Shown: in pieces, positions 23,592-32,862 of the stretch
How the letters are laid out: every line of letters starts with the position of its first letter
Numbering within the stretch: the stretch's first letter is position 1
From: Arthrobacter pullicola
GTDB lineage: Bacteria; Actinomycetota; Actinomycetes; Actinomycetales; Micrococcaceae
Length of the DNA stretch: 64,000 bases
Assembly (NCBI RefSeq): GCF_014836875.1
Contig: NZ_JACSQC010000001.1
Coordinates: forward strand, 572,704 to 636,703
Direction of reading: 5' to 3'
The notes under the pieces: model-generated
Databases searched by the model: none
The model's input: the letters and a program-made list of their open reading frames with translations, nothing else
What the model was told of the DNA's origin: nothing
Translations under genes and position numbers: made by a program

Positions 23592-24425
23592 CTAGTGCCC
23601 GAAGGAATCCGAATCCAGGATGCCAGCGTCCCCGGTATCCAGGGCCGAAAGGCCCGCAACCTCGCCCGCTTCCAGGGAGAAGTCGAAGACGGCCAGGTTT
23701 TCCTCCAGATGTGCACGCGAGGAGGCCTTGGGGATCGGCACCAGGCCCTGCTGCACGTGCCAGCGCAGCACGATCTGCCCCGGCGTGCGGCCGTATTTCT
23801 CCGCCAGGGCGGTGACCACGGGATCCTGCAGCAGGCCGCCGTCCCGTCCGAGAGGACTCCAGGACTCGGTGACGATTCCCAGCCGGGTGTTGGCCTGACG
23901 CGAGGCTTCGCGGATGTGCCGTGGGTCCACCTGGATCTGGTTCAGGTCCGGAATGAGACCGGCATCGGCGAGCCGCTCCAGGTGGGCAGGCTTGAAGTTG
24001 GAGACGCCGATGCCGCGCACCAGGCCTTCCGCCAGCAGATCGGCGATGCCCTGCACCGCCTCGACGAACCGGTCCTGGTCCGGGTTGGGCCAGTGCACCA
24101 GCAGCAGGTCGATGTATTCGGTGCCGAGCTTTGCCGCCGACGCGGAGAACGCCTCCCGAACCCCTTCGCGGCTGTGCCAGCGCTTGTTGAACTTGGTGGT
24201 GATGACAACGTCGGAGCGGGCAATGCCGATGCGCCGCAGGCCTTCGCCCACGCCGGTCTCATTCTCGTAGTTCTCCGCGGTATCAAAAAGGCGGTAGCCA
24301 ACGTCGACGGCGGTTGCAACGGCACTGGCCGTCTGGGCATTATCCATGGGCCACGTGCCCATCCCGATGGCCGGAAGCTCAAGGCCGTTGCGGAGCGTAA
24401 TCGTGGGGACGGAGGCGTTGGGCAT
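23592..24425 (-). CDS. aldo/keto reductase
   Basis: A 277-residue NADPH-dependent oxidoreductase with a TIM-barrel fold. The catalytic tetrad is visible: Asp and Tyr in FDTAENYENE, Lys in ITTKFNKRW and His in LLVHWPNPD. The cofactor site includes GVSNFKPAHL, ESWSPLGRDGG and IPKASSRAHLEEN. The start at 24425 is chosen because AAAGGA lies 9 bases upstream. It follows the alpha-glucosidase stop by 42 bases and is probably co-transcribed. Substrate likely an aldehyde or keto sugar, not determined. Confidence 0.93.
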   Translation of the reverse strand: MPNASVPTITLRNGLELPAIGMGTWPMDNAQTASAVATAVDVGYRLFDTAENYENETGVGEGLRRIGIARSDVVITTKFNKRWHSREGVREAFSASAAKLGTEYIDLLLVHWPNPDQDRFVEAVQGIADLLAEGLVRGIGVSNFKPAHLERLADAGLIPDLNQIQVDPRHIREASRQANTRLGIVTESWSPLGRDGGLLQDPVVTALAEKYGRTPGQIVLRWHVQQGLVPIPKASSRAHLEENLAVFDFSLEAGEVAGLSALDTGDAGILDSDSFGH

Positions 24426-24467
24426 GGTGCGTCCTTTCACTGCAGGATTCCTGACGATGCTGCAACC

Positions 24468-26186
24468 CTAACCAACCCCGCCTGCCGCGGCAGAAATGTC
24501 CAGGATCCTGGCTTCCCAGGGCCGCAGCACATCCGGGTCCCCGGGCTCAGCGTAGTTGCCCAGAATCAGTTCCCCGGAGACACAGAGATCGGGTGGAAGC
24601 TCCAGGTTCCCGCGGGAAACATTGGCCAATACCAACCACTCGGTGTCGCCCAGCATCCGGCGGAAGGCAAAGAGATGCGGATGATTGGGGTCCTCCAGAT
24701 GGAAGCCACCCAGGACCACAACATCCTGGGTGTGCCGCAGCCGGATCAGGTCCTGGTAGTACCGGAAGACAGACTTCTCCGCCGTCAGATCGGCGTCGGC
24801 GTTAATCTCCGAATGATTGGGATTGACCTGGAGCCACGGCTCGCCGGCGGTAAAGCCGGCGTTGGGGCCGGCAGTCCACTGCATGGGCGTGCGCGCGTTG
24901 TCCCGGCTCATGGCCCGCAGCGCCTCCAAGGCTTCCTCGGGCTGCATCCCCTGCGCAGTGGCCTCGGCGTAGAAGTTCAGCGATTCCACATCCTGGTACT
25001 GGTCGATCGAGGTAAAGCCGGCGTTGGTCATGCCGATTTCCTCGCCCTGGTACACGTACGGTGTGCCCCGCTGCAGGTGCAGCAGCGTGGCCCACAGGGT
25101 GGCGGATTCATAGCGGAACGCGCCGTCGTCGCCGAACCGGGAGAGATGCCGGGGCTGGTCATGGTTGCTGAGATACAGGCTGTTCCACCCGCGGTCGGCC
25201 AGGCCACGCTGCCAGCGGTTCCAGGACGTCTTCAGGTCCGGGAGGCTGAGCGGGCGGTAGTTCCATTTCCGGCCGCCAATCTGGTCGACGTTCACATGCT
25301 CGAATTGGAAGACCATGTCCAGTTCCGCCCGGTAGGGGTCGGTGTACAGCAGGGCCTGCTCCACGGTGGCTCCGGGGGTTTCACCGACGGTGAGGAAATC
25401 GCCGCTGCGCCCGCCGAAGACCTCCCGCCGCATTTCCTGCAGGAACTCGTGGATCCGCGGACCGTTGGTGAAGTACGGTGCGCCGTCGCCCCAGACACTG
25501 CCCGGTTCCACCAGCCCGTCCGGCAGGGCAAGGTCTTTGGAGATGAAGTTGATGACATCCATCCGGAATCCGTCGACTCCGCGGTCCAGCCACCAGCGCA
25601 TGGTTTCATAAACCTCGTTCCGGACGTGCGGGTTCTCCCAGTTCAGGTCCGGCTGGTGCGGGGTGAACAGGTGCAGGTAGTACTGGCCGGTTTCCGGTTC
25701 GAAGGTCCAGGCCGGGCCGCCGAAATGCGAGCCCCAGTTGTTCGGTTCGGCGCTGGGCTCACCCGGCTCGAAGCCGGGCCGCGCGTCCCGCCACCAGAAG
25801 TAGTCCCGGTAGGGGTTGTCGCGGGACTGCCGCGCCTGGGCGAAGACCGGGTGCTCGCTGGAGGTGTGGTTCACCACCAGATCCATCACCAGCTTCAGGC
25901 CCCGGACGTGCATCGCCCCCAGCAGCTCGTCGAAGTCCGCTTCGGTGCCAAACAGCCGGTCGATCCGCCGGTAGTTGGAAATGTCGTAGCCGTTGTCCCG
26001 CTGCGGGGACTCATGGACCGGTGAGAGCCAGATGACGTCCACTCCCAGCTCCTGCAGGTAATCCAGGTGCGCGAGGATGCCTTTGAGGTCTCCGACTCCG
26101 TCGCCGGAACCATCTGCGAAACTCCGCGGATAGATCTGATAGACGACGGCGCTGGTCCACCACGCGGGCTCGTGCGGATCGATCAT
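24468..26186 (-). CDS. GH13 alpha-glucosidase (oligo-1,6-glucosidase/maltase type)
   Basis: A 572-residue cytoplasmic glycoside hydrolase. The GH13 regions are present: DLVVNHTSSEHP (region I), DGFRMDVI (region II, nucleophile Asp), TVGETPG (region III, acid/base Glu) and LSNHDQPR (region IV). Region II has Val after the nucleophile (MDVI), which in this subfamily is linked with alpha-1,6/sucrose-type rather than maltose-type preference. GAGGAG precedes the ATG. It sits just downstream of the amidase genes but has no visible functional link to them. Confidence 0.92.
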   Translation of the reverse strand: MIDPHEPAWWTSAVVYQIYPRSFADGSGDGVGDLKGILAHLDYLQELGVDVIWLSPVHESPQRDNGYDISNYRRIDRLFGTEADFDELLGAMHVRGLKLVMDLVVNHTSSEHPVFAQARQSRDNPYRDYFWWRDARPGFEPGEPSAEPNNWGSHFGGPAWTFEPETGQYYLHLFTPHQPDLNWENPHVRNEVYETMRWWLDRGVDGFRMDVINFISKDLALPDGLVEPGSVWGDGAPYFTNGPRIHEFLQEMRREVFGGRSGDFLTVGETPGATVEQALLYTDPYRAELDMVFQFEHVNVDQIGGRKWNYRPLSLPDLKTSWNRWQRGLADRGWNSLYLSNHDQPRHLSRFGDDGAFRYESATLWATLLHLQRGTPYVYQGEEIGMTNAGFTSIDQYQDVESLNFYAEATAQGMQPEEALEALRAMSRDNARTPMQWTAGPNAGFTAGEPWLQVNPNHSEINADADLTAEKSVFRYYQDLIRLRHTQDVVVLGGFHLEDPNHPHLFAFRRMLGDTEWLVLANVSRGNLELPPDLCVSGELILGNYAEPGDPDVLRPWEARILDISAAAGGVG

Positions 26187-26253
26187 GGCTGGCTCCTCTC
26201 ACAGGCAGTGCGTGGGAGTCTACGCCGGGGCCCCGGGCGGCGGCAGATGAGGG

Positions 26254-27504
26254 CTAGTCCTCCACAGCGTCACCGCGCACCAGCCGGCGGGTGACCTCGG
26301 TAAGGAGCTCGACGCCGCGCACGGCGTCCTCGTCCCGGGTGAACTCCGCTTCATTGTGCGAGATGCCGTCCACGCTGGGAACAAAGAGCATCACCGTGGG
26401 CACGTGGTCCTTGAGGTTGGTGGAGTCGTGCCCGGCCACGGTCATGATGTCCATGTGGCTGAAGCCGAGTGCCTCGGCTGCCGCCCGGCCCAGCCGTACG
26501 CCGGCCGGTGAGTAGGGGTTCAGCCCCCACTGGTGGGTCAGGGCCAGGGACACCTCGGTCCGCGAGCGGGCCTCCGCCTCGGCAATGCGCTTGCCCAACA
26601 GGTCCATGGCGCGTGCCAGCACGGATTCGTCGGGGGAGCGCAGGTCCAGGTTCATGACCGTCTGGCGCGCGATGGTCACCGGCGAGTTCGGCAGGACCTG
26701 CAGCTGCGAAACGGAGCTGTGCAGCTGGCCGGGCTCAAACTCCTCAGTCAGTTCCCGCGCGGCCGCGATCACCAGCGCCGCACCGTACAGTGCGTCGCGG
26801 CGGTCCGGCATCCGGGTGGAGCCGGTGTGCGACTGGTCCCCGTCCACGGTCACCAGGTACTTGGCCGCGGCCCAGGTGCGGTCCACGAGTCCGACCTGGA
26901 TGTTCTGCTCCTCCAGGATTTTTCCCTGCTCAATGTGGATTTCCGCGTAGCGGGCAATGCTGCCAAGCCAGGGTGCGGAGTCCGACGCCGGAGAGCCGGC
27001 GGCCAGGGCTTCAGCCACTGTGGCTCCGGCCAGGTCCTGTGTGGCCAGCGCGGTCTCCAGGGGGAGCTTGCCGGTGAAGACACCGCTGCCCATCATGCTG
27101 GGCGTGAACCGGCTGCCTTCCTCGTTGAACCAGTTCACGACGGCAAGGTTGAACACCGGAGTGAACTCGCCGGCCTCCGCGGCGGCCGCGGCCCGCACGA
27201 CGGCGTGGGCGGCAGCCAGCACCCCGTACGCGCCGTCGTACCGGCCGGCCAGCGGCTGGGAATCCAGGTGGGATCCGAGCAGGACCCACGGCGCGCCGGG
27301 CACCAGTTCAGCCAGGCCAAACTGGTTACCGGCCGCGTCCACGGCTTCGCGCAGTCGGTGCCCGGCGAGCCAGGTGCTGAACCAGGAGCGCGTGGCGTGG
27401 TCCTCCGGGGTGCCGGCCTGGCGGTCCACTCCGCCGCCCGGCGTCGCTCCAAAGCTGGACATCACGGTGAAATCGGCGAGGAAGCCGGTGTTCGAGGTGC
27501 TCAT
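26254..27504 (-). CDS. M20 family Zn-dependent amidase (allantoate amidohydrolase / N-carbamoyl amino-acid hydrolase type)
   Basis: A 416-residue metallohydrolase. Metal and substrate motifs are all present: GSHLDSQPLAGRYDGAYGV (His and Asp ligands), NWFNEEGSRFTPSMMGSGVF (Glu pair), EIHIEQGKILEE (His) and SHNEAEF near the C-terminus (His). The dimerisation lid contains DGDQSHTGSTRMPDRRDA, where the usual HAGTTPM is altered. The start at 27504 follows AAGGAAA and overlaps the upstream amidohydrolase stop by 4 bases. Likely hydrolyses an N-carbamoyl, ureido or amide bond in a pathway with the upstream gene. Confidence 0.9.
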   Translation of the reverse strand: MSTSNTGFLADFTVMSSFGATPGGGVDRQAGTPEDHATRSWFSTWLAGHRLREAVDAAGNQFGLAELVPGAPWVLLGSHLDSQPLAGRYDGAYGVLAAAHAVVRAAAAAEAGEFTPVFNLAVVNWFNEEGSRFTPSMMGSGVFTGKLPLETALATQDLAGATVAEALAAGSPASDSAPWLGSIARYAEIHIEQGKILEEQNIQVGLVDRTWAAAKYLVTVDGDQSHTGSTRMPDRRDALYGAALVIAAARELTEEFEPGQLHSSVSQLQVLPNSPVTIARQTVMNLDLRSPDESVLARAMDLLGKRIAEAEARSRTEVSLALTHQWGLNPYSPAGVRLGRAAAEALGFSHMDIMTVAGHDSTNLKDHVPTVMLFVPSVDGISHNEAEFTRDEDAVRGVELLTEVTRRLVRGDAVED

Positions 27505-29162
27505 GGGGTTTCCTTCGCGCTGTGGGTGGGGTGGAAATCTGGATGCCGGTAGCGTAGCTCTCCGCCCACCATGGTGCCCAGCACCATGGTTGCGCTGATG
27601 CGGCCGGGGGCGACGGCGGTGGGATCCTGGTCCAGGAACACCAGGTCCGCGAGCATCCCGGGGGAGAGCCGTCCCTTTTCCGCGTCCGTGCCGGTGGCTG
27701 CGGCGGATCCGGTGGTGTATGCGGCGAGCGCCTGGCCGGCGGTCAGCCGCTCGCCCGGGCCGTAGACAGTTCCCGAGGGCGTGAGCCGTTCGACGAAGGA
27801 CTGCATCACGTCCAGCGGGCGGCCGTTGGAAACCGGCCGGTCCGAGCTGCCGGGGAGCACGGCTCCGCGGTTGAGGACGCTGGCAGCCGGATAGGACCAC
27901 GCGGTGCGCTCCGGTCCGAGCAGCTCCGCCATACCGTCGCCGAACTCGGTGATGAAGTGCGGCTGCGGGACCAGCACGATTCCGGCGTCGGCAATGCGGT
28001 CCAGCTGCTCGGGCCGGACCACACCGCCGTGCTCAATCCGGTTGGGGAAGCAGTTGGCGCCATAGGTCTCCTGCGCCTCGGTGATGATTGAAATCGCGTG
28101 GTCCACTGCGGCGTCCCCGATCGCGTGCATGGCGATCGGCCAGCCGGCCCGGTAGGCGGCCAGCGCCGAACTCCTCAGCTGCGCCGCGTCCATCTGCAGG
28201 TAGCCGTGATTGTGCGTGCAGCCGACGTAGTCCTCGGACATGTAGGCGGTGCTGCCCAGCAGGGAACCGTCGCTGAAAATCTTGACCGGTCCAAGGCGCA
28301 GCCATTCGTCGCCGAGTCCGGAGCGGATCCCGGTGTCCAGACCCAGGCCGTCGGGATCGTCGGCGTGGCCGGGAAGCTGGCGCAGGGCGTCCAGGACCAG
28401 CATGGGCTGCATCCGGACTTTGAGCAGGCCCTTGTCCCGGGCCGACTGGTAAGCGGCGAATTCGCGGGGTGAATGACCGATCCAGCCGCCGGCGATTCCG
28501 GCGTCGGTCACGCTGGTAATGCCCTCGGTGAGGTAGTGGCTGGTGGCCAGCTCGAGGGCACGCTCGATGGTCTCGAGCGGGTAGGGGAGCATCAGGTCCT
28601 GGACCAGGCGCATGGCGTTTTCCTCCAGCAGCCCGGTGGGCAGGCCCGCCGGGTCCCTGACCACCACACCGCCGTCGACCGCCGCGTCCAGATCCGCGGA
28701 CCGGGAAACCAGTGCCAGGGCCGCACCGTTGAGCGTGCAGGCGTGGCCGGAGGAGTGCTTGATCCAGACCGGACGGCCGCCGGAGGCCTCGTCCAGCCGG
28801 TCCCTGTCCGGCTGGGCGCCGCCGAGCAGGAGGGGGCTGAAGCCGGAGGCGATGACCCACTGATCGGGCTCCAGGTCCGCGGCTGCCAGGCCGACGGCGG
28901 CGTACACCTCCTCGAGGGACCGGACGGCTCCCAGCGCGGTTTCCATCAGGCCCAAGCCGAACCACACGCTGTGGCTGTGCACGTCATTGAACCCGGGCAC
29001 CACCGTCAGGCCGCCGGCATCCAGGACCGCCCGGGCCGGGATCTCCAGATCGGGATCGACGGCGAGGATCCGGCCGCCGTGAATCACCAGGGTGTGTGCT
29101 GTGGGCCGGTGCGGATCCTGCGTCAGGACGCGGGCATTGGTGATCATCAGGTCGGCGAGCAT
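27501..29162 (-). CDS. YtcJ-type amidohydrolase (Amidohydro_3)
   Basis: A 553-residue metal-dependent amidohydrolase of the YtcJ/NfdA type. The metal site HxH is VVPGFNDVHSHSVWFG; later ligands lie in KIFSDGSLLGSTAYMSEDY, AMHAIGDAAVD and PGSSDRPVSNG. The C-terminal beta-sandwich carries GRLSPGMLADLVFLDQDP. Relatives include N-substituted formamide deformylases. It is the first gene of the minus-strand unit, translationally coupled to the M20 amidase and divergent from the PucR regulator. Confidence 0.9.
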   Translation of the reverse strand: MLADLMITNARVLTQDPHRPTAHTLVIHGGRILAVDPDLEIPARAVLDAGGLTVVPGFNDVHSHSVWFGLGLMETALGAVRSLEEVYAAVGLAAADLEPDQWVIASGFSPLLLGGAQPDRDRLDEASGGRPVWIKHSSGHACTLNGAALALVSRSADLDAAVDGGVVVRDPAGLPTGLLEENAMRLVQDLMLPYPLETIERALELATSHYLTEGITSVTDAGIAGGWIGHSPREFAAYQSARDKGLLKVRMQPMLVLDALRQLPGHADDPDGLGLDTGIRSGLGDEWLRLGPVKIFSDGSLLGSTAYMSEDYVGCTHNHGYLQMDAAQLRSSALAAYRAGWPIAMHAIGDAAVDHAISIITEAQETYGANCFPNRIEHGGVVRPEQLDRIADAGIVLVPQPHFITEFGDGMAELLGPERTAWSYPAASVLNRGAVLPGSSDRPVSNGRPLDVMQSFVERLTPSGTVYGPGERLTAGQALAAYTTGSAAATGTDAEKGRLSPGMLADLVFLDQDPTAVAPGRISATMVLGTMVGGELRYRHPDFHPTHSAKETP

Positions 29163-29244
29163 GAATTCCTAGCAGTTGATGCCGCCCCCGGCGAGGGAGC
29201 GGGTAAAGAGGCAGCGCAGTTCGAGCCAAAACCATTCAACTATG

Positions 29245-29275
29245 GCTAAATGTCTCACTCAATGGACATTAGCCG
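29245..29275. promoter_or_regulatory. imperfect inverted repeat in the amidohydrolase/PucR divergent promoter
   Basis: GGCTAAATGTC (29245-29255) and GACATTAGCC (29266-29275) are inverted apart from one extra A. The spacer is 10 bases. It lies midway between the two divergent genes and is a candidate PucR site. Confidence 0.5.
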
Positions 29276-29318
29276 CCAAAATTGGGGATTGGATTATGCA
29301 TTTTCATAAAGTGACTGC

Positions 29319-30503
29319 ATGACTGAAACTCCCGGATCGGCCTTCGTTCCGTCTACCCGCAGCCTCCCGCGTGAGCCTTCCGGCGGCCAGCAGTGGGAGG
29401 ACCTCATCCAGCGGCTCTGGGTCCAGCGGGATACCCTGGTGAGCGATTTCCTCAGCCGGTTCGAGGCAGTCTCCTACGACGACGCCCGGGTTCCGCCGGA
29501 GGATGTCTACCAAACCGCCGTGGACACCATGGACATGTTCCTGTACCAGATGGCGGGCTTTGAACTCCCCTCGGATCTGCGGAACCTGCCGCGTGAGGTT
29601 GCTGCCCGGCGGGCGGCCCAGGGAGTGCCCCTGCACTCCTTCCTCGAGGCGGTCCGCAACGATTTCCGTGTGCTGTGGAAAGGCCTGGAACGCGTGGCAG
29701 ACGGGGACGGTGTGACGGTGCTGGTCTCCAACATGGACCGGGTGATGGATGTGGTGGAAGGCTATGTCTCCAGCATTCAGCAGTCCTTTGTTGAGGCCGA
29801 GGCACTCCTGGCACGGGACAAACAGCTTTACCGCCAGCGGCTGATCTCCCGCCTGTTTACCGGGGAACCGAAATCCGGCAAGGATATCGAGGACATCTGC
29901 GCCGGCGTGGGAGTCAAACCCCTCGACGTCTTCGAAGTGATAGCCGTAATTGGGGACGCCGTTCCGGCGGCCCAGCGGGCGTTCCTGAATGACCGCCGGT
30001 GCCACTCCTATGACCGTGCGGGCGTTCTCTATGTGTTCAGGGTCCAGCGCCGGGGCCATGCCTGGCTTGACGAACCGCCGCCGTTCCCTGCCGGATACGT
30101 GCAGGACGTCGCCGGGCTGACGGCGGTTCCCGGAGCCGCGGCCTCGGCCCTCGTGCTGGCGCGGAGCGGTGCTTCCGGCCTGCAGACCATGGACGAGGCC
30201 TGGATGCGCATCGCCGCGGATCTCCTGGAACAGACCCTTCCCGGGTTCTGTGCCGCGGTGCATGAGGCGATGGCCCGCTGCACCGAACATGAACGCCAGC
30301 GCCTGCTGCAGGTGGCGGAAAGCTATGCCCGGACCGGTTCCATCAAGGAGACCGCAGAGGAACTGTACTGCCACCGCAATACCGTGGTGAACCGGCTGCA
30401 TTCACTTCAGCAGGTCATCGGTCTGGACCTGGCGGTCCCGGGTCAGGCGGCGAAGGCCCTGATAGCGCTCAGCTCTCTCCCGGAATTTCCCCACACTGTT
30501 TAA
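29319..30503 (+). CDS. PucR family transcriptional regulator
   Basis: A 394-residue regulator. The N-terminal two thirds form a helical sensor region (RsbR/GGDEF-like part of CdaR/PucR proteins, with PLHSFLEAVRNDFRVLWKGL). The C-terminal HTH_30 domain is clear: LLQVAESYARTGSIKETAEEL, then CHRNTVVNRLHSLQQVIGLDL. Such proteins usually activate adjacent purine, ureide or amine catabolic genes. It is divergent from the amidohydrolase and upstream of an MHS-type carrier. Confidence 0.9.
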   Translation: MTETPGSAFVPSTRSLPREPSGGQQWEDLIQRLWVQRDTLVSDFLSRFEAVSYDDARVPPEDVYQTAVDTMDMFLYQMAGFELPSDLRNLPREVAARRAAQGVPLHSFLEAVRNDFRVLWKGLERVADGDGVTVLVSNMDRVMDVVEGYVSSIQQSFVEAEALLARDKQLYRQRLISRLFTGEPKSGKDIEDICAGVGVKPLDVFEVIAVIGDAVPAAQRAFLNDRRCHSYDRAGVLYVFRVQRRGHAWLDEPPPFPAGYVQDVAGLTAVPGAAASALVLARSGASGLQTMDEAWMRIAADLLEQTLPGFCAAVHEAMARCTEHERQRLLQVAESYARTGSIKETAEELYCHRNTVVNRLHSLQQVIGLDLAVPGQAAKALIALSSLPEFPHTV

Positions 30504-30654
30504 ATGCCCAAACTTTGGGTGAAAGGTGGGTGAAATTTGTCATTGTTTGTGGAAATGCCGCCTGACTACGCTCAGGGAGAGACCTCCCACAGCCGGCCCA
30601 GCAGCCAGTTCCATTCCTTGACTGCGGCAGCGGCCACCTTGAAAGGCACCACTC

Positions 30655-31986
30655 GTGACTGAAACCAACACTAAACCGGGGGAACGCGGCGCGCCCGTGA
30701 CCATCTCCGGAAAGGACGCGGGCACCATTGCCCGGGCGTCCTTCGTCGGCACCGCCCTGGAATGGTACGACTACTACCTCTTTGGCACTGCTGCGGCGCT
30801 GGTTTTCAACCGGCTCTTCTTCACCACCATGGACCCCACGGCTGCGCTGCTGGCCTCCTTCGCCACTTTCGGTGTTGGTTTCGCTGCCCGGCCCATCGGC
30901 GCGGTCCTCTTCGGGTACATCGGTGACCGCTATGGCCGCCGGCCCGCCCTGCTGGCAACCATCGTTATGATCGGCATCGCCACCGGCCTCATCGGCTTCC
31001 TGCCGGACTTCGGCACCATCGGTCTTGCCGCTCCGATTCTGCTGGCCGTCCTGCGCCTGGTGCAGGGCCTCGCCGTCGGCGGCGAATGGGGCGGCGCCGT
31101 GACCATGGCGATCGAACACGCGCCGGTGGAGAAGCGCGGACGCTTCGCTGCACTGGTCCAGGTTGGTTCCCCCGTTGGCACCCTGCTTTCAGCCGGAGCG
31201 TTCTCGCTGGTGCTCCTGTTCCCCTCCGAGACCTTTGATGCCTGGGGCTGGCGCATTCCCTTCCTGATGGCCTTCCCGCTGCTGCTGGTTGCCCTTTGGA
31301 TCCGCGTGAGGGTTGAGGAATCCCCGATCTTCAAGGACCTGCTGGCGCAGGAAGAAACGGTCAAGGTTCCGGCCCTGGATGTGTTCCGCAACGCCGGCGG
31401 CCGCCTGGTCGTCGCTGTGATGGCTGCACTGCTCGGTGTGGGCGGCTTCTACATGATCACCACCTTCATCGTCAGCTACGGCTCCAACACCCTGGGCGTT
31501 GACCGCCAGGTGATGGTCAACGCCACGCTGATTGCGGCCGTTGCCCAGATCTTCGTAACCGTTGCAATGGGCCGGCTGGCCGAAAAGATCGGTCCGGGCA
31601 AGGTCACCATGTGGGGCGGCATCCTCACCGCCGCGGCCTCGTTCCCGATCTTCGCGATGGTGGACACCAAGTCCCCCCTGATGATCACGCTGGCGATCAC
31701 GCTGGGCATTGTTCTGATCGCAGTGGCGTACGCGGTCAACGGAGCGCTGCTGACTGAACTGTTCCCGCCGAAGCTGCGGTACTCCGGTGTGGCCCTGGGC
31801 TACAACATCGCAGGCGCCACCAGCGGGTTTATGCCGCTGCTGGCAACCGCCATGCTTGGCTTCTCCGGCAACCAGTCCTGGGGTGCGGCGCTGATCCTTG
31901 TGCTCATTGCACTGATCACCGCGGTGGGCGGTTTCCTGGGCGAACGCCTCCGGGTGCAGGACAAGCGGATCGTTGCCGCTGACTAG
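30655..31986 (+). CDS. MFS transporter, metabolite/H+ symporter (MHS) family
   Basis: A 443-residue carrier with 12 membrane segments. The MHS signature ARASFVGTALEWYDYYLFG is near residues 25-43, and the loop GYIGDRYGRRPALL contains the MFS motif A. A further conserved section is GGEWGGAVTMAIEHAPVEKRG. The start is GTG, with GAAAGG about 10 bases upstream. It is 151 bases downstream of the PucR gene and likely imports the substrate of the divergent amidases. Family members carry carboxylates, betaines or shikimate. Confidence 0.9.
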   Translation: MTETNTKPGERGAPVTISGKDAGTIARASFVGTALEWYDYYLFGTAAALVFNRLFFTTMDPTAALLASFATFGVGFAARPIGAVLFGYIGDRYGRRPALLATIVMIGIATGLIGFLPDFGTIGLAAPILLAVLRLVQGLAVGGEWGGAVTMAIEHAPVEKRGRFAALVQVGSPVGTLLSAGAFSLVLLFPSETFDAWGWRIPFLMAFPLLLVALWIRVRVEESPIFKDLLAQEETVKVPALDVFRNAGGRLVVAVMAALLGVGGFYMITTFIVSYGSNTLGVDRQVMVNATLIAAVAQIFVTVAMGRLAEKIGPGKVTMWGGILTAAASFPIFAMVDTKSPLMITLAITLGIVLIAVAYAVNGALLTELFPPKLRYSGVALGYNIAGATSGFMPLLATAMLGFSGNQSWGAALILVLIALITAVGGFLGERLRVQDKRIVAAD

Positions 31987-32136
31987 AACCAGCTGAACCG
32001 GCGCCGGGAAGCGCTCAAGATCCGGCCGGCAGGAACTGTCCCCCCATGCTGTTCCTGCCGGCCTTTCCCATGCCCGGCCGGTGGGCCACCGGTCCGGCTA
32101 GCATGAACAAGATTGTCCACGTTGGGAGGTATCCGG

Positions 32137-32745
32137 ATGTCTGGAGCTCAGAACGCCCCAGGTGCGCCCGCGGGTTCCGGGGCGGATGACCGCAAGCGCG
32201 CCGACGCGCGCCGGAACATCGAGGCCATCGTCGAGGCGGCAACCCGCCTGCTGGCCGTCGACCCGGATGCCAGCGTGAGCGAGATAGCGAAGGTGGCCGG
32301 GGTTGGCCGGGTGACGCTGTACGGCCACTTCGCCACCCGGACAACCCTTCTCCGCGAGGTGGTTGACCGCGCCATCGACCAGACAGATAGAACTCTGGCC
32401 GGCGTGGACTTCGACGGCGCTCCCCGCGAGGCGCTGGGACGGCTGCTGGAAATGAGCTGGCAGTTGACCCATCGGTTCGGGGCCCTGGTGGTCGCGGCTT
32501 CGGGCACGCTCCCGCCTGAAGAGATCAGAAGGGCACATGACCAGCCAGCCGAACGGGTCCGGCTGCTGCTCGAACGCGGACGCACCGACGGCAGTTTCCG
32601 TGCTGACATGCCCATCGAATGGCAGATCAGCGTGATCCAGGCTGTCCTGCATGGCGCCTCCGCCGCTGTGCACCGCGGGGAGATTACGGCGGACGAGGCG
32701 CCGGAGCTGGTGCGCAGCACGGTCCTGGCCGCACTCGCCGGCTAA
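32137..32745 (+). CDS. TetR family transcriptional regulator
   Basis: A 202-residue repressor. The N-terminal DNA-binding domain is ARRNIEAIVEAATRLLAV, then VSEIAKVAGVGRVTLYGHF, the canonical TetR helix-turn-helix. The C-terminal ligand domain ends with AVHRGEITADEAPELVRS. The start at 32137 follows GGGAGG at 8 bases. It lies just upstream of and parallel to the DHA2 exporter gene and probably regulates it. Confidence 0.9.
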   Translation: MSGAQNAPGAPAGSGADDRKRADARRNIEAIVEAATRLLAVDPDASVSEIAKVAGVGRVTLYGHFATRTTLLREVVDRAIDQTDRTLAGVDFDGAPREALGRLLEMSWQLTHRFGALVVAASGTLPPEEIRRAHDQPAERVRLLLERGRTDGSFRADMPIEWQISVIQAVLHGASAAVHRGEITADEAPELVRSTVLAALAG

Positions 32746-32831
32746 CCCGGACTGCCGGAACAGGCCGGCCACCTCAGTCTTCCGGAATCTCTTGTTGAAC
32801 ACCCCTGTTCGAGTTACGTTGGGTCCGGCAT

Positions 32832-32845
32832 CACATTCCAATGTG
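32832..32845. promoter_or_regulatory. candidate TetR operator upstream of the DHA2 exporter
   Basis: CACATTCCAATGTG is a palindrome with 6-bp arms, 18 bases before the exporter start. A weaker repeat, GAACA-CCCC-TGTTC, lies about 35 bases further upstream. Either could bind the adjacent TetR protein. Confidence 0.5.
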
Positions 32846-32862
32846 CTGAGAGGGTGTTTGAG

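Noticed and set aside
23595-26024. An 809-codon open frame on the plus strand
   Set aside because: It is antisense to the aldo/keto reductase and alpha-glucosidase genes. Its product is a low-complexity, His/Gln/Val/Gly-rich string with no family features, the known mirror effect in GC-rich genes.
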